64,000 bases of DNA from G963665815 sp942492065 (GTDB lineage Bacteria; Cloacimonadota; Cloacimonadia; Cloacimonadales; JAIOQZ01), in the NCBI GenBank assembly GCA_942492065.1, contig CALODV010000008.1:1178001-1242000 (forward strand). Direction: 5' to 3'. Of this stretch, positions 52,410-61,776 are shown one piece after another. The position numbers and the translations under genes were made by a program. How positions within the stretch are numbered: the stretch's first letter is position 1; each line of letters begins with the position of its first letter. The notes under the pieces were generated by a model. It saw nothing but the letters and a program-made list of their open reading frames with translations, made no database searches and was not told the DNA's origin.

Positions 52410-53216
52410 TCACTGAGTATTGCAACTATCTTTTTCCAAGGCACTTATAATTTCTTTTTTTTCTCCATCTGTCAATACGGAAATCTTCTCAAGAATTCTT
52501 ATTACGCTGGATTTACTGCGACATGAGTACTCTTCTATGGCTTCATTAAAACCTGACGCCAGAATAGCGGCAGGTAAAGCATACATACCTATTCCCAACG
52601 AAGCAATAATGGATCCTATTATCTTACCAATAGTTGTTACCGGATACACATCACCATATCCTACTGATGTTAGAGCTGCCACTCCCCACCACATACAAGC
52701 AGGGATACTGCTATATGCTTGAGGTTGTGCTTGATTCTCCACAATAAATAATACAGATGAAGCAATAATCAAAATAACAAGCATTGTTGCTGCAGTCATT
52801 ATCAGTTGTTCTTTTTTATTTCTGAGAACTATACTGAATATTGTTAAAGACTCTATGTAGCGCTCCATTTTAAGAACTCTGAACATTCTGAATAATCTTA
52901 GAATTCTCAACATACGAAGATCAACTTTTATCAATACAGGTAGATAAAAAGGTAATATAGCCAGGATATCAATTATTGCAGATAGTGAAAAAATATATTT
53001 CAGTCTTCCGGACAAACTGTGATACTTGCTGCCATTTTCATCAGCAGTCCAAAGTCTTAATATATATTCAATTGTAAACATAACAATAGAGAAAATTTCA
53101 AACTTTCTGAAATAGTAACCACAGGATCGATCAATACTCTTCACTGTTCCAAGAATAACTGTCAATAAGTTCATTATAATTAACATCATGATAAATACAT
53201 CAACAACTTTACTCAT
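52410..53216 (-). CDS. Voltage-gated potassium channel
   Basis: A 268-residue ion transporter with six helices. S4 voltage sensor: LRMLRILRLFRMFRVLKMERY with regularly spaced Arg. The pore helix and selectivity filter read CMWWGVAALTSVGYGDVYPVT, the K+ signature. S6 follows (IIGSIIASLGIGMYALPAAILASGF) and a short C-terminal coil. No ribosome site is evident before the ATG. Single-gene unit. Confidence 0.93.
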   Translation of the reverse strand: MSKVVDVFIMMLIIMNLLTVILGTVKSIDRSCGYYFRKFEIFSIVMFTIEYILRLWTADENGSKYHSLSGRLKYIFSLSAIIDILAILPFYLPVLIKVDLRMLRILRLFRMFRVLKMERYIESLTIFSIVLRNKKEQLIMTAATMLVILIIASSVLFIVENQAQPQAYSSIPACMWWGVAALTSVGYGDVYPVTTIGKIIGSIIASLGIGMYALPAAILASGFNEAIEEYSCRSKSSVIRILEKISVLTDGEKKEIISALEKDSCNTQ

Positions 53217-53441
53217 TTATTTCGAGTCTTGTGCCGGATTCAATACTTCGTTTGTATAGGCTTTCAGCACCATTTTCCCTCCTTAGGCCAATAATACTCA
53301 AGAAATTAACCAGTTAAAAAAAAAATCAATTCATTACCAAATCATAACCATTCAAACTTTATTAATGCCCCTTCATTGATTTTTTTAAGACTATTAGTAA
53401 AAATAAGGTATTATTGATTAAACATTGTCAGGAGTATTAAA

Positions 53442-53957
53442 ATGAATACAACAGAAACAGCACAGCAATCGATATTGTTCATAAATTTTTCTCAAGGATG
53501 GGGTGGTGGAGAATACTGGCACCTTTTAAACTGTATGCAAATGATTGCCAAAGGTCTAAATGCCACATTGCTGGCATCAAGAAATTCTAAGTTGGAGCAG
53601 AAAGCCAGAGCACAAAATATTCAGGTCTACTCAATTGATAAGCCTTCACTCTGGAATCCTGCAACTCTGCTTATGGTGAATAAAATTTTTAAAGAGTTGA
53701 AGCCATCTGCAGTTATACTTAACGGAACAAAAGAATTAAAAATCTGTTCCAGGATTGCAAAGTCCAGAGGAGTTCAAAAAGTTATATTCAGACGAGGTAT
53801 TCAAAAATGTGTCAGTAAATCAAGTACAAAATACCTTAAGAAATATGTGACCGATGTTGTTCTGAACTCACAAGCAACTTATATTGCTATGCGAAATTCT
53901 CTTAAATGCTCAGGACTCTATCCCGGAGTAATCATACACAACGGAATAATAATCTAA
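53442..53957 (+). pseudogene. N-terminal half of a glycosyltransferase, separated from its C-terminal half by a frameshift
   Basis: 171 residues matching only the acceptor-binding half of a GT-B glycosyltransferase: LFINFSQGWGGGEYWHLLN, LKPSAVILNGTKELKICS, VIFRRGIQ, VVLNSQATYIAM and VIIHNGI, where GT4 proteins normally run on into the nucleotide-sugar domain. Here the frame stops after NGIII. The missing half is in the +1-shifted frame that overlaps the end. AGGAG precedes the ATG. A 1-base indel in the AATAATAAT tract (about 53942-53953) would join the two. Confidence 0.65.
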
Positions 53958-53968
53958 AAGGTTGTAAA

Positions 53969-55366
53969 ATGAAAGCAAAACATTTTGTTTCCAATGATGG
54001 TGTTAAAAGTACTTTGTGTAAGAAAACAGTTTTAAGAGAGTTTACAATCGCAGTAATTGCCAGACTTTCAAGTGAGAAAGGCGTAGATATTGCAATAAGA
54101 AGTATGGTCAATATTGTAAGCATTTTTCCGTACACGAAAATGTTAATTGTTGGAAATGGTAAGCAGGAAGAGCAACTGAAGACGTTAGCTGCCGACATGG
54201 GTTTATCAAGAAACATTGAATTTACTGGTTTTGTGGAAAATGTCGATAAATATATTGAAGCATGTAATGTTTTTCTGTTGCCTTCGAGGTCTGAAGGTTT
54301 CGGATTTGTTCTTCTGGAAGCTATGAAGCACAAGAAAGCATGTATAGCTTTCGAAGATACTGCTGCCCGAGAAATAATTGACCATATGGGTACTGGAATA
54401 CTTTTACCAAGAAACGAAAATCCTGAAGCTTCAATATCATCAGCAGTAAGAATGTTGATAGAGAAACCTGAATTATCAAAAGCATTGGGTATTAATGGAT
54501 ATGAAAAATTATGTATGAGATTCACTGTCAGCACATCAACAGATAAACTTGAAAGAGTCATAAAGCCAGAGCAACAGCTGAAGCTTCCAAACCTACATAT
54601 ATTTATGTATCATTACGTGAAACGTGCTCCAAAATCAAATGACAATAAGAAATTAATAAAAGGTCTCTATGTGAAACCGGAGCATTTTTCTTATCAGATG
54701 CACATATTGGAGAAGTACAAAATAAATGTCATGAACACGAATGAATTAGGGAATAAAGAAATGAAATCGCCAACTGTGATGATTACTTTTGATGATGGTT
54801 GTTCATCAATTTATAAGTATGCATATCCTTTTTTGAAGAAACACAACTTCAGTGCGATTGTTTTTCCTATCGTCGAGCTTATAAACAAAAAAGAAGTGAA
54901 TCCAGGTGGTACTAATCAGGTAAAAACAAATATGCTAACGGAATCAGAAATTAAGGAAATGCACTCGAATTGTATTGAGATTGGATCTCACATGATGAAT
55001 CATGTCCATCTGGACAGTGTCAATCCAGAAAATCTCAATTTTGAGATGAAAGCATCAAAAAGAATTCTTGAAGAAATGACAGGAAGCAAGGTTGATTTGA
55101 TATGCTATCCCTTTGGTAGTTATAACTCATTTGTACTTGAAAAAGCGGAATCTCTGGGCTACAAGTACGGATTCACTACAAAATCTGAGCCAAATACTCT
55201 CGTGAAACCACTTGAGTTAAGAAGAGTGCCTGTTAAGGGACAATCTAACAGAGACATGTATAAGTTCCTTTATATGGTAAACAGCAAAATTTTGAGACGT
55301 AATCCTATCAGCAGTTGCATCAATTCAGTAATTGAATTGTTTAATTTTTTCATCTCAAACTCATAA
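53969..55366 (+). CDS. Glycosyltransferase C-terminal half fused to polysaccharide deacetylase
   Basis: About 465 residues. Residues 20-205 are the GT4 donor domain: VIARLSSEKGVDIAIRSM, MLIVGNGKQEEQLKTLA, NVFLLPSRSEGFGFVLLEAMKHKKACIA. From about 215 a NodB-type deacetylase follows: LHIFMYHYVKR, the metal-site TFDDGCSS, GSHMMNHVHL with two His, and CYPFGSYNSF. The open frame extends upstream through 53906, overlapping the first half, so the ATG at 53969 (AAAGG upstream) may only be a fallback start. Likely one ancestral GT-deacetylase now frameshifted; a split working pair is possible. Confidence 0.75.
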   Translation: MKAKHFVSNDGVKSTLCKKTVLREFTIAVIARLSSEKGVDIAIRSMVNIVSIFPYTKMLIVGNGKQEEQLKTLAADMGLSRNIEFTGFVENVDKYIEACNVFLLPSRSEGFGFVLLEAMKHKKACIAFEDTAAREIIDHMGTGILLPRNENPEASISSAVRMLIEKPELSKALGINGYEKLCMRFTVSTSTDKLERVIKPEQQLKLPNLHIFMYHYVKRAPKSNDNKKLIKGLYVKPEHFSYQMHILEKYKINVMNTNELGNKEMKSPTVMITFDDGCSSIYKYAYPFLKKHNFSAIVFPIVELINKKEVNPGGTNQVKTNMLTESEIKEMHSNCIEIGSHMMNHVHLDSVNPENLNFEMKASKRILEEMTGSKVDLICYPFGSYNSFVLEKAESLGYKYGFTTKSEPNTLVKPLELRRVPVKGQSNRDMYKFLYMVNSKILRRNPISSCINSVIELFNFFISNS

Positions 55367-55426
55367 ACTATATTAAGCAAAAGGATAGCATGTCCAAACC
55401 TGAGAGTATGTATCAATCAATATTCC

Positions 55427-55456
55427 TTGACATATTTTGGCAGAGTGCAATAAATT
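55427..55456 (+). promoter_or_regulatory. Candidate promoter of the PilM-like gene
   Basis: TTGACA, 18-base spacer, TAAATT; 28 bases before the start codon. Confidence 0.5.
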
Positions 55457-55483
55457 CAGCAAAATACTAAGAAGTAGGAATAA

Positions 55484-56467
55484 ATGACAAAAATTGCTGC
55501 TATTGACATTGGTTTTTCAAGAATTAAGATTTTATCAGGTACGAAAAGCAAGAAAAATATCTCAATAGATGAGTTCAGAACAATAGCTTTCCGAAATGAA
55601 CTTCTGGAAAACGTTGGACACCTTAAATTCGATCCTGTTGAATTCTACAGAATCAACATCGAGTCCATACTGGAAATACTTATGGCTGAGATTGAAACTC
55701 TGCATCCTAAAACAAAATATTACTTCACTTTTAACAGCCTGTACTCAGACATTTATCTTAAAACAATAGATGCCGGTAACATGAAAAAACTGAAGTACAT
55801 ATGTGAGTTCTACATGGACAAAATCAAAGGTGCTGATTCAGAATCGAATTACCAGATTATTAACTATGACAAAGCCTCCAAGACAGGTGAAGTTCTGTTG
55901 TTCAACTACCAGGTCAGCCCGTTTGAGAACCTGCTTGAGATCATAAATCAGCTTGGTGTTCATGTTGAAGGAGTTGAGTTTGATGCTTTATGTCTTGCTA
56001 ATGCTCTGGATAATATGACTGAGTTCTCTGATAGTACAAACCTGCTGATTGACTTTGGATCTTCCAAAACTACTCTCATCACGATGAAATATCAAAAAAT
56101 AATTTCACTGAAGATACTTCCTGTTTCTCTGCTTAATGTCTGGGAAAAAATCAGCAAAAGGAACAATGTAACTCTTGCTGTTGCTGAAAACCTCATGCGA
56201 GAAGAATCAAGAGTAATTTTACCTGAAACCCCTATCTTTTTCCTGTCCAAATTCTTCTCAAAAGTATGTGAAGACATTCAGGATCTGGAAGAATTCGATT
56301 CCATTGATCAGGTTTTTGTATCCGGTGGAGCTATGAACTCCAGTCATTACATTACAATGCTCAGTGATGAGCTTAGTAAAAAAGTCATGGTTTTCGATCC
56401 GTTTTCAGACTCATCAACGACCAATCTCACCGGTTATTCTGCAGCATACGGACTATTCATAAGGTAA
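55484..56467 (+). CDS. PilM-like actin-fold ATPase
   Basis: A 327-residue protein of the FtsA/PilM/MreB actin superfamily: phosphate-1 motif IAAIDIGFSRIKIL at the N-terminus, phosphate-2 LLIDFGSSKTTLITM (about 187-201) and adenosine motif VFVSGGAMNSS (about 285-295). PilM is the cytoplasmic organiser of the type IV pilus/type II secretion inner-membrane platform. Only the next gene resembles another platform part; PilN, PilO and PilQ are not seen, so the assignment to pilus assembly is moderate. Confidence 0.7.
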   Translation: MTKIAAIDIGFSRIKILSGTKSKKNISIDEFRTIAFRNELLENVGHLKFDPVEFYRINIESILEILMAEIETLHPKTKYYFTFNSLYSDIYLKTIDAGNMKKLKYICEFYMDKIKGADSESNYQIINYDKASKTGEVLLFNYQVSPFENLLEIINQLGVHVEGVEFDALCLANALDNMTEFSDSTNLLIDFGSSKTTLITMKYQKIISLKILPVSLLNVWEKISKRNNVTLAVAENLMREESRVILPETPIFFLSKFFSKVCEDIQDLEEFDSIDQVFVSGGAMNSSHYITMLSDELSKKVMVFDPFSDSSTTNLTGYSAAYGLFIR

Positions 56468-56472
56468 TCATT

Positions 56473-56922
56473 ATGGGAAAATATTCATTCAACCTTATCA
56501 ATAAATTCGAGAAAATGAATAATTCGATAAAATGGATTATCATCAGTCTTTCTGTTGTCGTCATAACAGTTGTACTTCTTATCGGTGTTGTTCCAAAACT
56601 CAGAAGTTCCAAACCAAAGATAAAACAACCGGTTCATCAAGAAATCACAGGTAACACTGCAGTAAATGTTAATCCTGAACTTCTATCAACTAATGAAAAA
56701 CTGCTTCAGGTGAACTTTGTAAATGATTTTCAGGGTTACACCATTACAGGTATCAGCGTGGAAAAGGATAATTCCATAGTTTATCTGGAAAAAAATCAGG
56801 CTACTCAGGAATACAGAGTTGGTGATGTCGTTACAGGAAACTTCTTTATCAATGAAATACATTGGGCGCATATCATTCTGACTGATAACACTAACATCAT
56901 TCACTTAAATAACAAACATTAA
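56473..56922 (+). CDS. Single-pass membrane protein, GspC/PilP-like periplasmic domain
   Basis: 149 residues: a short cytoplasmic N-terminus, one helix (WIIISLSVVVITVVLLIGVVP, about 20-41), a Lys/Pro linker, then a small beta domain with FQGYTITGISVEKDNSIVYLE, EYRVGDVVTGNFFINEI and HIILTDNTNIIHL. That order matches the HR domain of GspC and PilP. It starts five bases after the PilM-like stop with AAGG overlapping it, so the two genes are an operon. Family level is inferred from pattern. Confidence 0.6.
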   Translation: MGKYSFNLINKFEKMNNSIKWIIISLSVVVITVVLLIGVVPKLRSSKPKIKQPVHQEITGNTAVNVNPELLSTNEKLLQVNFVNDFQGYTITGISVEKDNSIVYLEKNQATQEYRVGDVVTGNFFINEIHWAHIILTDNTNIIHLNNKH

Positions 56923-56931
56923 ACTGATTAT

Positions 56932-57591
56932 ATGTTTCTGACAGAAATATATGAGAGGCTGATTGAGCATTATGGGAACCTGAACTGGTGGCCAGGAAAC
57001 TCAAGAGATGAAGTCATCATCGGAGCTATCCTTACTCAGAACACTTCCTGGACACAGGTAGAAAAAGCAATTCATAACCTTCAGGACAAAAACCTTCTGT
57101 CACTTCAGGAAATATACTCTGCTGATCATAACACTATAGCCGAGTTAATTAAACCAAGCGGCTTCTTCACTCAGAAAACCGGATATTTGAAGAATACGGC
57201 TGAGTTCTTCCTGCAAAATGATGTAATGCAATTGAACAATAGCGAATTCAGAAAGAAACTGCTGTCAGTGAAGGGAATAGGTCAGGAAACAGCAGACTCA
57301 ATCCTGCTTTATGCTTTTGATATACCCTTCTTCGTGATAGATGCCTATACAAAAAGAATATTCTCCCGTCTGGGTTTCTGCAATAAATCAATAAAATATA
57401 ATGACCTGCAGACCTATTTCATGCAGGAAATAAACCCTGAACCGAAATTATATAATAACTACCACGCAATGATAGTCAATCTGGCAAAGGATAATTGCCG
57501 TACAAAACCTGTTTGTGAAAACTGTTGTTTAAAAACAAGATGCAAAACATATAAGGATAATACAAGTGAAAGCAGTAATACAAAGAGTTAA
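56932..57591 (+). CDS. Endonuclease III-related DNA glycosylase (COG2231-like)
   Basis: A 219-residue HhH-GPD protein. HhH motif LLSVKGIGQETADSILLYAF followed by the catalytic Asp in FFVIDAYTKRIFSRLG. The position of the Nth catalytic Lys (GVGRKTA) is Glu here (GIGQETA), so it may be a monofunctional glycosylase. [4Fe-4S] cysteines: CRTKPVCENCCLKTRC near the C-terminus. Base-excision repair is expected. No clear ribosome site; it closely follows the GspC-like gene and overlaps dtd by 26 bases. Confidence 0.88.
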   Translation: MFLTEIYERLIEHYGNLNWWPGNSRDEVIIGAILTQNTSWTQVEKAIHNLQDKNLLSLQEIYSADHNTIAELIKPSGFFTQKTGYLKNTAEFFLQNDVMQLNNSEFRKKLLSVKGIGQETADSILLYAFDIPFFVIDAYTKRIFSRLGFCNKSIKYNDLQTYFMQEINPEPKLYNNYHAMIVNLAKDNCRTKPVCENCCLKTRCKTYKDNTSESSNTKS

Positions 57592-58015
57592 ACAAGCTTC
57601 TGTCGAAGTAGATGGAGAAATTGTCGGTGATATCGGTAGTGGACTTCTGGTCCTTCTTGGAGTAACACATTCCGATGTAGATGTTGATCTTGAAAAATTC
57701 TGTAAGAAAATAGTAGATTTAAGGATATTCCCTGATGATAAAAAGCCAATGAACCAGTCTGTAGTTGATATTGGCGGGGAACTCCTTATTGTATCTCAGT
57801 TTACACTTTATGCCGGATGTAAAAAGGGACGCAGACCGGACTTCATGCAGGCTGCAAAACCTGATGTAGCAGAAGATATTTATGAAGAAGTGATTGATAT
57901 TCTTTTACGTACCGGTCTGAGACTGGAAACAGGTGTCTTCGGTGCTCATATGGAAGTCAGCCTTGTAAATGATGGTCCAGTAACAATTATTCTGGACTCT
58001 GATGAAATCCTGTAA
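57566..58015 (+). CDS. dtd: D-aminoacyl-tRNA deacylase
   Basis: A 149-residue Dtd: hydrolyses D-aminoacyl-tRNA (and glycyl-tRNA-Ala). AVIQRVKQASVEVDGEIVGDIGSGLLVLLGVTHSD opens the family; VSQFTLYAGCKKGRRPDF contains the SQxT active-site motif; GVFGAHMEVSLVNDGPVTI has the Gly-cisPro-type NxGPVT motif. The start is GTG, with AAGGA eight bases upstream inside the preceding gene. Confidence 0.96.
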   Translation: MKAVIQRVKQASVEVDGEIVGDIGSGLLVLLGVTHSDVDVDLEKFCKKIVDLRIFPDDKKPMNQSVVDIGGELLIVSQFTLYAGCKKGRRPDFMQAAKPDVAEDIYEEVIDILLRTGLRLETGVFGAHMEVSLVNDGPVTIILDSDEIL

Positions 58016-58336
58016 AGGACAATATCAGAAGATAATAGATTTAGCCCATTTAAGTCAGCCATTAGATTGGATTTCCCCTTGTTTTACTGACAAACTTAAC
58101 CCTCTGCATCATATTACATATACTACCGCATCTATATTCATAACAATTCTAAGAAAATTTAGTCCAGATATCAGCATGTAAGACTGTTTCCGTAAACACC
58201 TTATTTCGTTTATCTTACCACTCCTGCTACCAATCTCCTTAGTAATCTCCCCTGCAACTAATACCTTCCATATTGTAATTTATTCTTGACACAATGTTAA
58301 GTATTATTTACATTTTGATTCAAATAAGGAGAAACG
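58016..58336. other. Intergenic region upstream of the XRE/membrane gene pair
   Basis: No gene seen apart from the promoter at 58286. Confidence 0.45.
58286..58314 (+). promoter_or_regulatory. Candidate promoter of the XRE gene
   Basis: TTGACA, 17-base spacer, TACATT followed by TTG; start codon 23 bases on. Confidence 0.55.
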
Positions 58337-58561
58337 ATGAAAAACAACGTTAAGTATCATAGATTCATCAACGGGGAACTTACCCAGCAGGGTCTGGGAG
58401 ACAAGGTGGATGCCACCCGTCAGACTATTGCCTATATAGAGAAAGGCAAGTTCAATCCGTCTGTGAAGCTGGCATTACGTCTTGCCCACGTTTTGAATTG
58501 TAAGGTGGAAGATCTATTTCAGCTTGATGAATCAGAGTTAAATGGAGGAGAAAATGAATAA
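58337..58561 (+). CDS. XRE-family HTH regulator (short)
   Basis: A 74-residue protein that is little more than one helix-turn-helix: LTQQGLGDKVDATRQTIAYIEKGKFNPSVKLALRLAHVLNCKVEDLFQL. This is the short YozG/Cro-type class that often sits before a membrane-protein gene, as here; the downstream frame overlaps it by 8 bases. AAGGAG lies six bases before the ATG. It may report on or control the membrane partner. Confidence 0.92.
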   Translation: MKNNVKYHRFINGELTQQGLGDKVDATRQTIAYIEKGKFNPSVKLALRLAHVLNCKVEDLFQLDESELNGGENE

Positions 58562-59282
58562 CATGTTTAAACAAAAGTATAGTTTTTTAGGGAGTATCTG
58601 GCTTTTACTGCTTATCATAGCATCAATCTGCACAGGTTTTGTTGATTCTGCATCAGCTAAAATCATATTACTGACAGTATCAGCCTCAGCCATCATCATC
58701 CTGCCGCTTGTATTCGAGTTAACCAAACAGAGAGAGATTGACGAACTTCAGCTGCATTTCAGCCGATTCAGCAGTCACATTGGTTTTCACACTTTCCTCA
58801 TACTGGTAGTCTTGATAATGATTGCCAAATACATAAGATTCGGAGAAAAACCTCCTGCTGAATTTCAGGTATTACTTATAGTACCCCTTATGACAAAGTT
58901 TATCTTCAACACATTTAGTGCATACAGCTCAGCAAAAGCAGCCAGAATAGTTTCCGGTATAGTGCTGTCGTTTTGGTTCGCATTGTTTCTGATTTCCAGC
59001 AACTCATTTGCAGATGCAATGATTTACACAACAATATTCGGTATATTATTCCTGATTGAGCTTGTTTCTTTTAAGTTTCCTAGAATAAGCGGAGTACTTT
59101 TTATTGCATTGGGCATATTCATTATGTACCTGTTCCCGGACATCGCAGCTCTGGTTCATTTCCTGGAGTTCAAAACATCCCGACTGAACCTGTTCTTATG
59201 GGGAATAACATTCTACTCAGTTCTACCGATACCAATACTGATATCAGGAATTTTCTTTCTGATTCCTAAACGAGAAGCATAG
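58554..59282 (+). CDS. Polytopic membrane protein paired with XRE regulator
   Basis: About 242 residues with seven or eight hydrophobic helices (FLGSIWLLLLIIASICTGF, IILLTVSASAIIILPLVFEL, HTFLILVVLIMIAKY, FLIELVSFKFPRISGVLFIALGIFIMYLFPDIAAL, PIPILISGIFFLIPK). No transport or enzyme motif recognised. The ATG at 58554 has GGAGGAG upstream and overlaps the XRE stop, so translation is coupled; in-frame ATG at 58542 lacks a site. Confidence 0.65.
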   Translation: MNNMFKQKYSFLGSIWLLLLIIASICTGFVDSASAKIILLTVSASAIIILPLVFELTKQREIDELQLHFSRFSSHIGFHTFLILVVLIMIAKYIRFGEKPPAEFQVLLIVPLMTKFIFNTFSAYSSAKAARIVSGIVLSFWFALFLISSNSFADAMIYTTIFGILFLIELVSFKFPRISGVLFIALGIFIMYLFPDIAALVHFLEFKTSRLNLFLWGITFYSVLPIPILISGIFFLIPKREA

Positions 59283-59293
59283 AAGGAGATGTT

Positions 59294-61240
59294 ATGAGGA
59301 GATTTAGTATATACGCATTATTATTAATTGTAATTCTCTTAATCTCAAGTTGTGCAGGCAGCAAGGAAAACCATCCTTCTCTGATAGAATCATTAGAAAG
59401 CTTTATCAATGATATTGAAAACATTCCGGAGATGGAAAATATTGAACTGATCGCCAAAAATGAGCTTATGAGAAGCTATGTGCTTGCTGACTCATCCTTG
59501 TACAGATCTCAGATACAGGCACTGAGCAATCATCTGAACAACGAGAAAGCCCAAATAGAATTTGATCCTTACAAAAATCCCCTTGATGCCATTTACAATT
59601 CATATAAGTTCAGACCTTATACTTCCGACTTAAGCAATGATGCAATAATTGCATTTGTTGAAGAATCAGATACATCTGAGACATACAGAAAAGAATTTAG
59701 TACTGCCTTGGATAATTCAAGTGGTGTTGGAGCTTTTCCATTAGCTGATCTGTTAGAAGGTTATCTTATAAGCAGTGATTACCGAAAAGCTGTTCTGACT
59801 ACTCTCTTAATAGACTCTAAATGTGCCGCTGAGCATAATACCTGGGTAAAGGCAGTTTGTAAGATTGCGGAAAATTATCACAAGAATAACATGAATAAAT
59901 TATCAGACAGGTTCTATGAATTTATTGAGCTGAGCATAAACGGTGAGATCAACGAACAGAAGATATTCGTCAAAGAAAAGGACATTAAAGGCAGCTTAAA
60001 AAGATTTGCTTATGGAGCTCTTGTAGATCATAATATTGATGAATCGCAGGTAAAACTGGCACAAAGCTATTTGGATATTGGGAATTATAAAAAAGCTGTT
60101 GAAATCGCAGAAAGCATAAAACCACATTCAAAAAACCTGATGTCATTAATGGGGGCACCAAATGAAAATCCTGCTGACAGAATATATTCTTATGCAGTTA
60201 TGAAACTTATCCAACAAAATATGCTTAGTAAAGCTGAAGAGCTCTATGAGAAAATTAAAAATGAAACTGAGCTGTCTTTTCCATCAAGCTGTATCACTAA
60301 ATACAAAATAGATAATAAAATCATGACATCAAAAGATGATTTTTTTTATGCTGCTGAACGTTCAAAAAATGACGACTTTGCATTATACAGACTTATTGAA
60401 TGTATGTACGAGAATGGTTATAGTGAATGGGCAGACCAAATTGATAAGCAGTATGCAACCATAGATATACCTGATTCCTGCAGTACTGATGAAGCTGCCG
60501 ACAGAATAGCTATAGGTAAACTCAGTAAAGTCCATTCGATGATGAATAACAGATTGAAAAGTTTTAACTATCACAGATATATATCATATCTGGCAAGAGT
60601 TTTCACCGAAAAGAGTATGAACAATGAACTGGAAAACCTTATTGAATCAGCTGAAAACACAATCGCCCAAGCTACTATCATCAAAGCTGCGGCAAAGGTC
60701 TGCATTGATAGTGACAGAAAAGAAGAAGCTGTTGCCATGCTTAAGAGATTAGACAAACTACTGGATGAGATACCACAGAATTCTCGTGGAGCTGAGTTAC
60801 TTTCGGGTATTGCAGGTCTGTATTACTTATCAGGGGAAAAGATAAAAGCTGAAACACTTGTATACAGAGCATGGAGCTTTATTGATGATCAGGATAGCTT
60901 TTTAATTCAAGGTACAAAAAATGACATAATTGGAAATTTAGCATCTGCAGGAATGTATGAACAGATGAAACAATTATTCAGGGAAAATGCAAAAGAAATC
61001 GGTACAATCAAAAACTCAAATATTTTAAGGCAGATATTAAAAAGAGAGGATTATGCCGAAGGGCTTGAATTACTTAAACTTGTAGATTCAAGAGAATTCA
61101 GTTCACTTGAAGATTATATCAGCAGTAAGAACAAGAACAGAATAGAGTTCACCAAAGAAGAAATAGCAGATATTATTGATATTGCTGATAAATGGAAGTT
61201 TGATTTCAGCATAAAGCGTAAAGTAACTAGTAAGAACTAA
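59294..61240 (+). CDS. Helical-repeat (TPR/SEL1-like) lipoprotein
   Basis: A 648-residue protein with a lipoprotein signal (LLLIVILLISSCAG; Cys about residue 20). The mature protein is almost all helical with loosely repeated TPR-like pairs: VKLAQSYLDIGNYKKAVEIAESI, RIYSYAVMKLIQQNMLSKAEELYEKI, IKAAAKVCIDSDRKEEAVAMLKRLDKLL, SGIAGLYYLSGEKIKAETLVYRAW. No catalytic motif. GGAG precedes the ATG; it follows the membrane gene by 11 bases, suggesting one operon. Function unknown; a scaffold is a guess. Confidence 0.65.
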   Translation: MRRFSIYALLLIVILLISSCAGSKENHPSLIESLESFINDIENIPEMENIELIAKNELMRSYVLADSSLYRSQIQALSNHLNNEKAQIEFDPYKNPLDAIYNSYKFRPYTSDLSNDAIIAFVEESDTSETYRKEFSTALDNSSGVGAFPLADLLEGYLISSDYRKAVLTTLLIDSKCAAEHNTWVKAVCKIAENYHKNNMNKLSDRFYEFIELSINGEINEQKIFVKEKDIKGSLKRFAYGALVDHNIDESQVKLAQSYLDIGNYKKAVEIAESIKPHSKNLMSLMGAPNENPADRIYSYAVMKLIQQNMLSKAEELYEKIKNETELSFPSSCITKYKIDNKIMTSKDDFFYAAERSKNDDFALYRLIECMYENGYSEWADQIDKQYATIDIPDSCSTDEAADRIAIGKLSKVHSMMNNRLKSFNYHRYISYLARVFTEKSMNNELENLIESAENTIAQATIIKAAAKVCIDSDRKEEAVAMLKRLDKLLDEIPQNSRGAELLSGIAGLYYLSGEKIKAETLVYRAWSFIDDQDSFLIQGTKNDIIGNLASAGMYEQMKQLFRENAKEIGTIKNSNILRQILKREDYAEGLELLKLVDSREFSSLEDYISSKNKNRIEFTKEEIADIIDIADKWKFDFSIKRKVTSKN

Positions 61241-61279
61241 TTAACAATTTACCGCTGATTTACGTTTTAACTATATTAG

Positions 61280-61312
61280 AAAAGACTCGGATTCCTCCGA
61301 GCCTTTTCTTTT
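61280..61312 (+). terminator. Terminator of the lipoprotein operon
   Basis: AAAAG-a-CTCGGA-TTCC-TCCGAG-c-CTTTT stem followed by CTTTT. Confidence 0.8.
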
Positions 61313-61326
61313 GATATCTCTTCATT

Positions 61327-61636
61327 TTATTCAATCTTAAATTTCATAAGTTCTACAGAACCATCATTGAGAGGCACTGCACAATAAATGTTGTTGCCGA
61401 CAAAATGGAAGCCATTCACCCGTGGGTTGCTAATACCTTGAGAGTAACTTCGTGTGTATTCTGATATTAATGTGAAATCAGATTTTGCTACTTCAAAAAT
61501 GTATATCATATCATGTGACACATATGTATCAATCCCATAAATAAATAATTTATCATCGGTTTCATATTTTCGTCCATCCATGATAATTACACCATCTAAC
61601 TCTAGCTTTTTCTGTAATTCTCCCTGAGAATTATAA
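61327..61636 (-). pseudogene. C-terminal fragment of a propeller-type protein, truncated by an IS3 element
   Basis: About 103 codons remain: YNSQGELQKKLELDGVIIM, DDKLFIYGIDTY, MIYIFEVAKSDFTLISEY and NGFHFVGNNIYCAVPLNDGS, patterns like the 6-bladed propeller lipoproteins elsewhere in the window. The frame enters the left inverted repeat of the IS; the apparent GTG start lies in IS sequence. The N-terminal part and signal peptide are absent and do not reappear beyond the element. Confidence 0.65.
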
Positions 61637-61776
61637 TGCACCCTGAAATTCAGACCAGTGTTTAAGTTTGGATTTTTGATCGTTAAATTATTAACTCAGA
61701 AAATTTCTCTTTTCAATTTTTCCTTTTTATTTTAGAGAAATTTTCAGAGTAAAAGAGTAAATTAAGGAGTATTATA

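Noticed and set aside
53932..54561. 209-codon minus-strand frame opposite the glycosyltransferase donor domain
   Set aside because: Shadow of a well-supported GT4 domain; no ribosome site.
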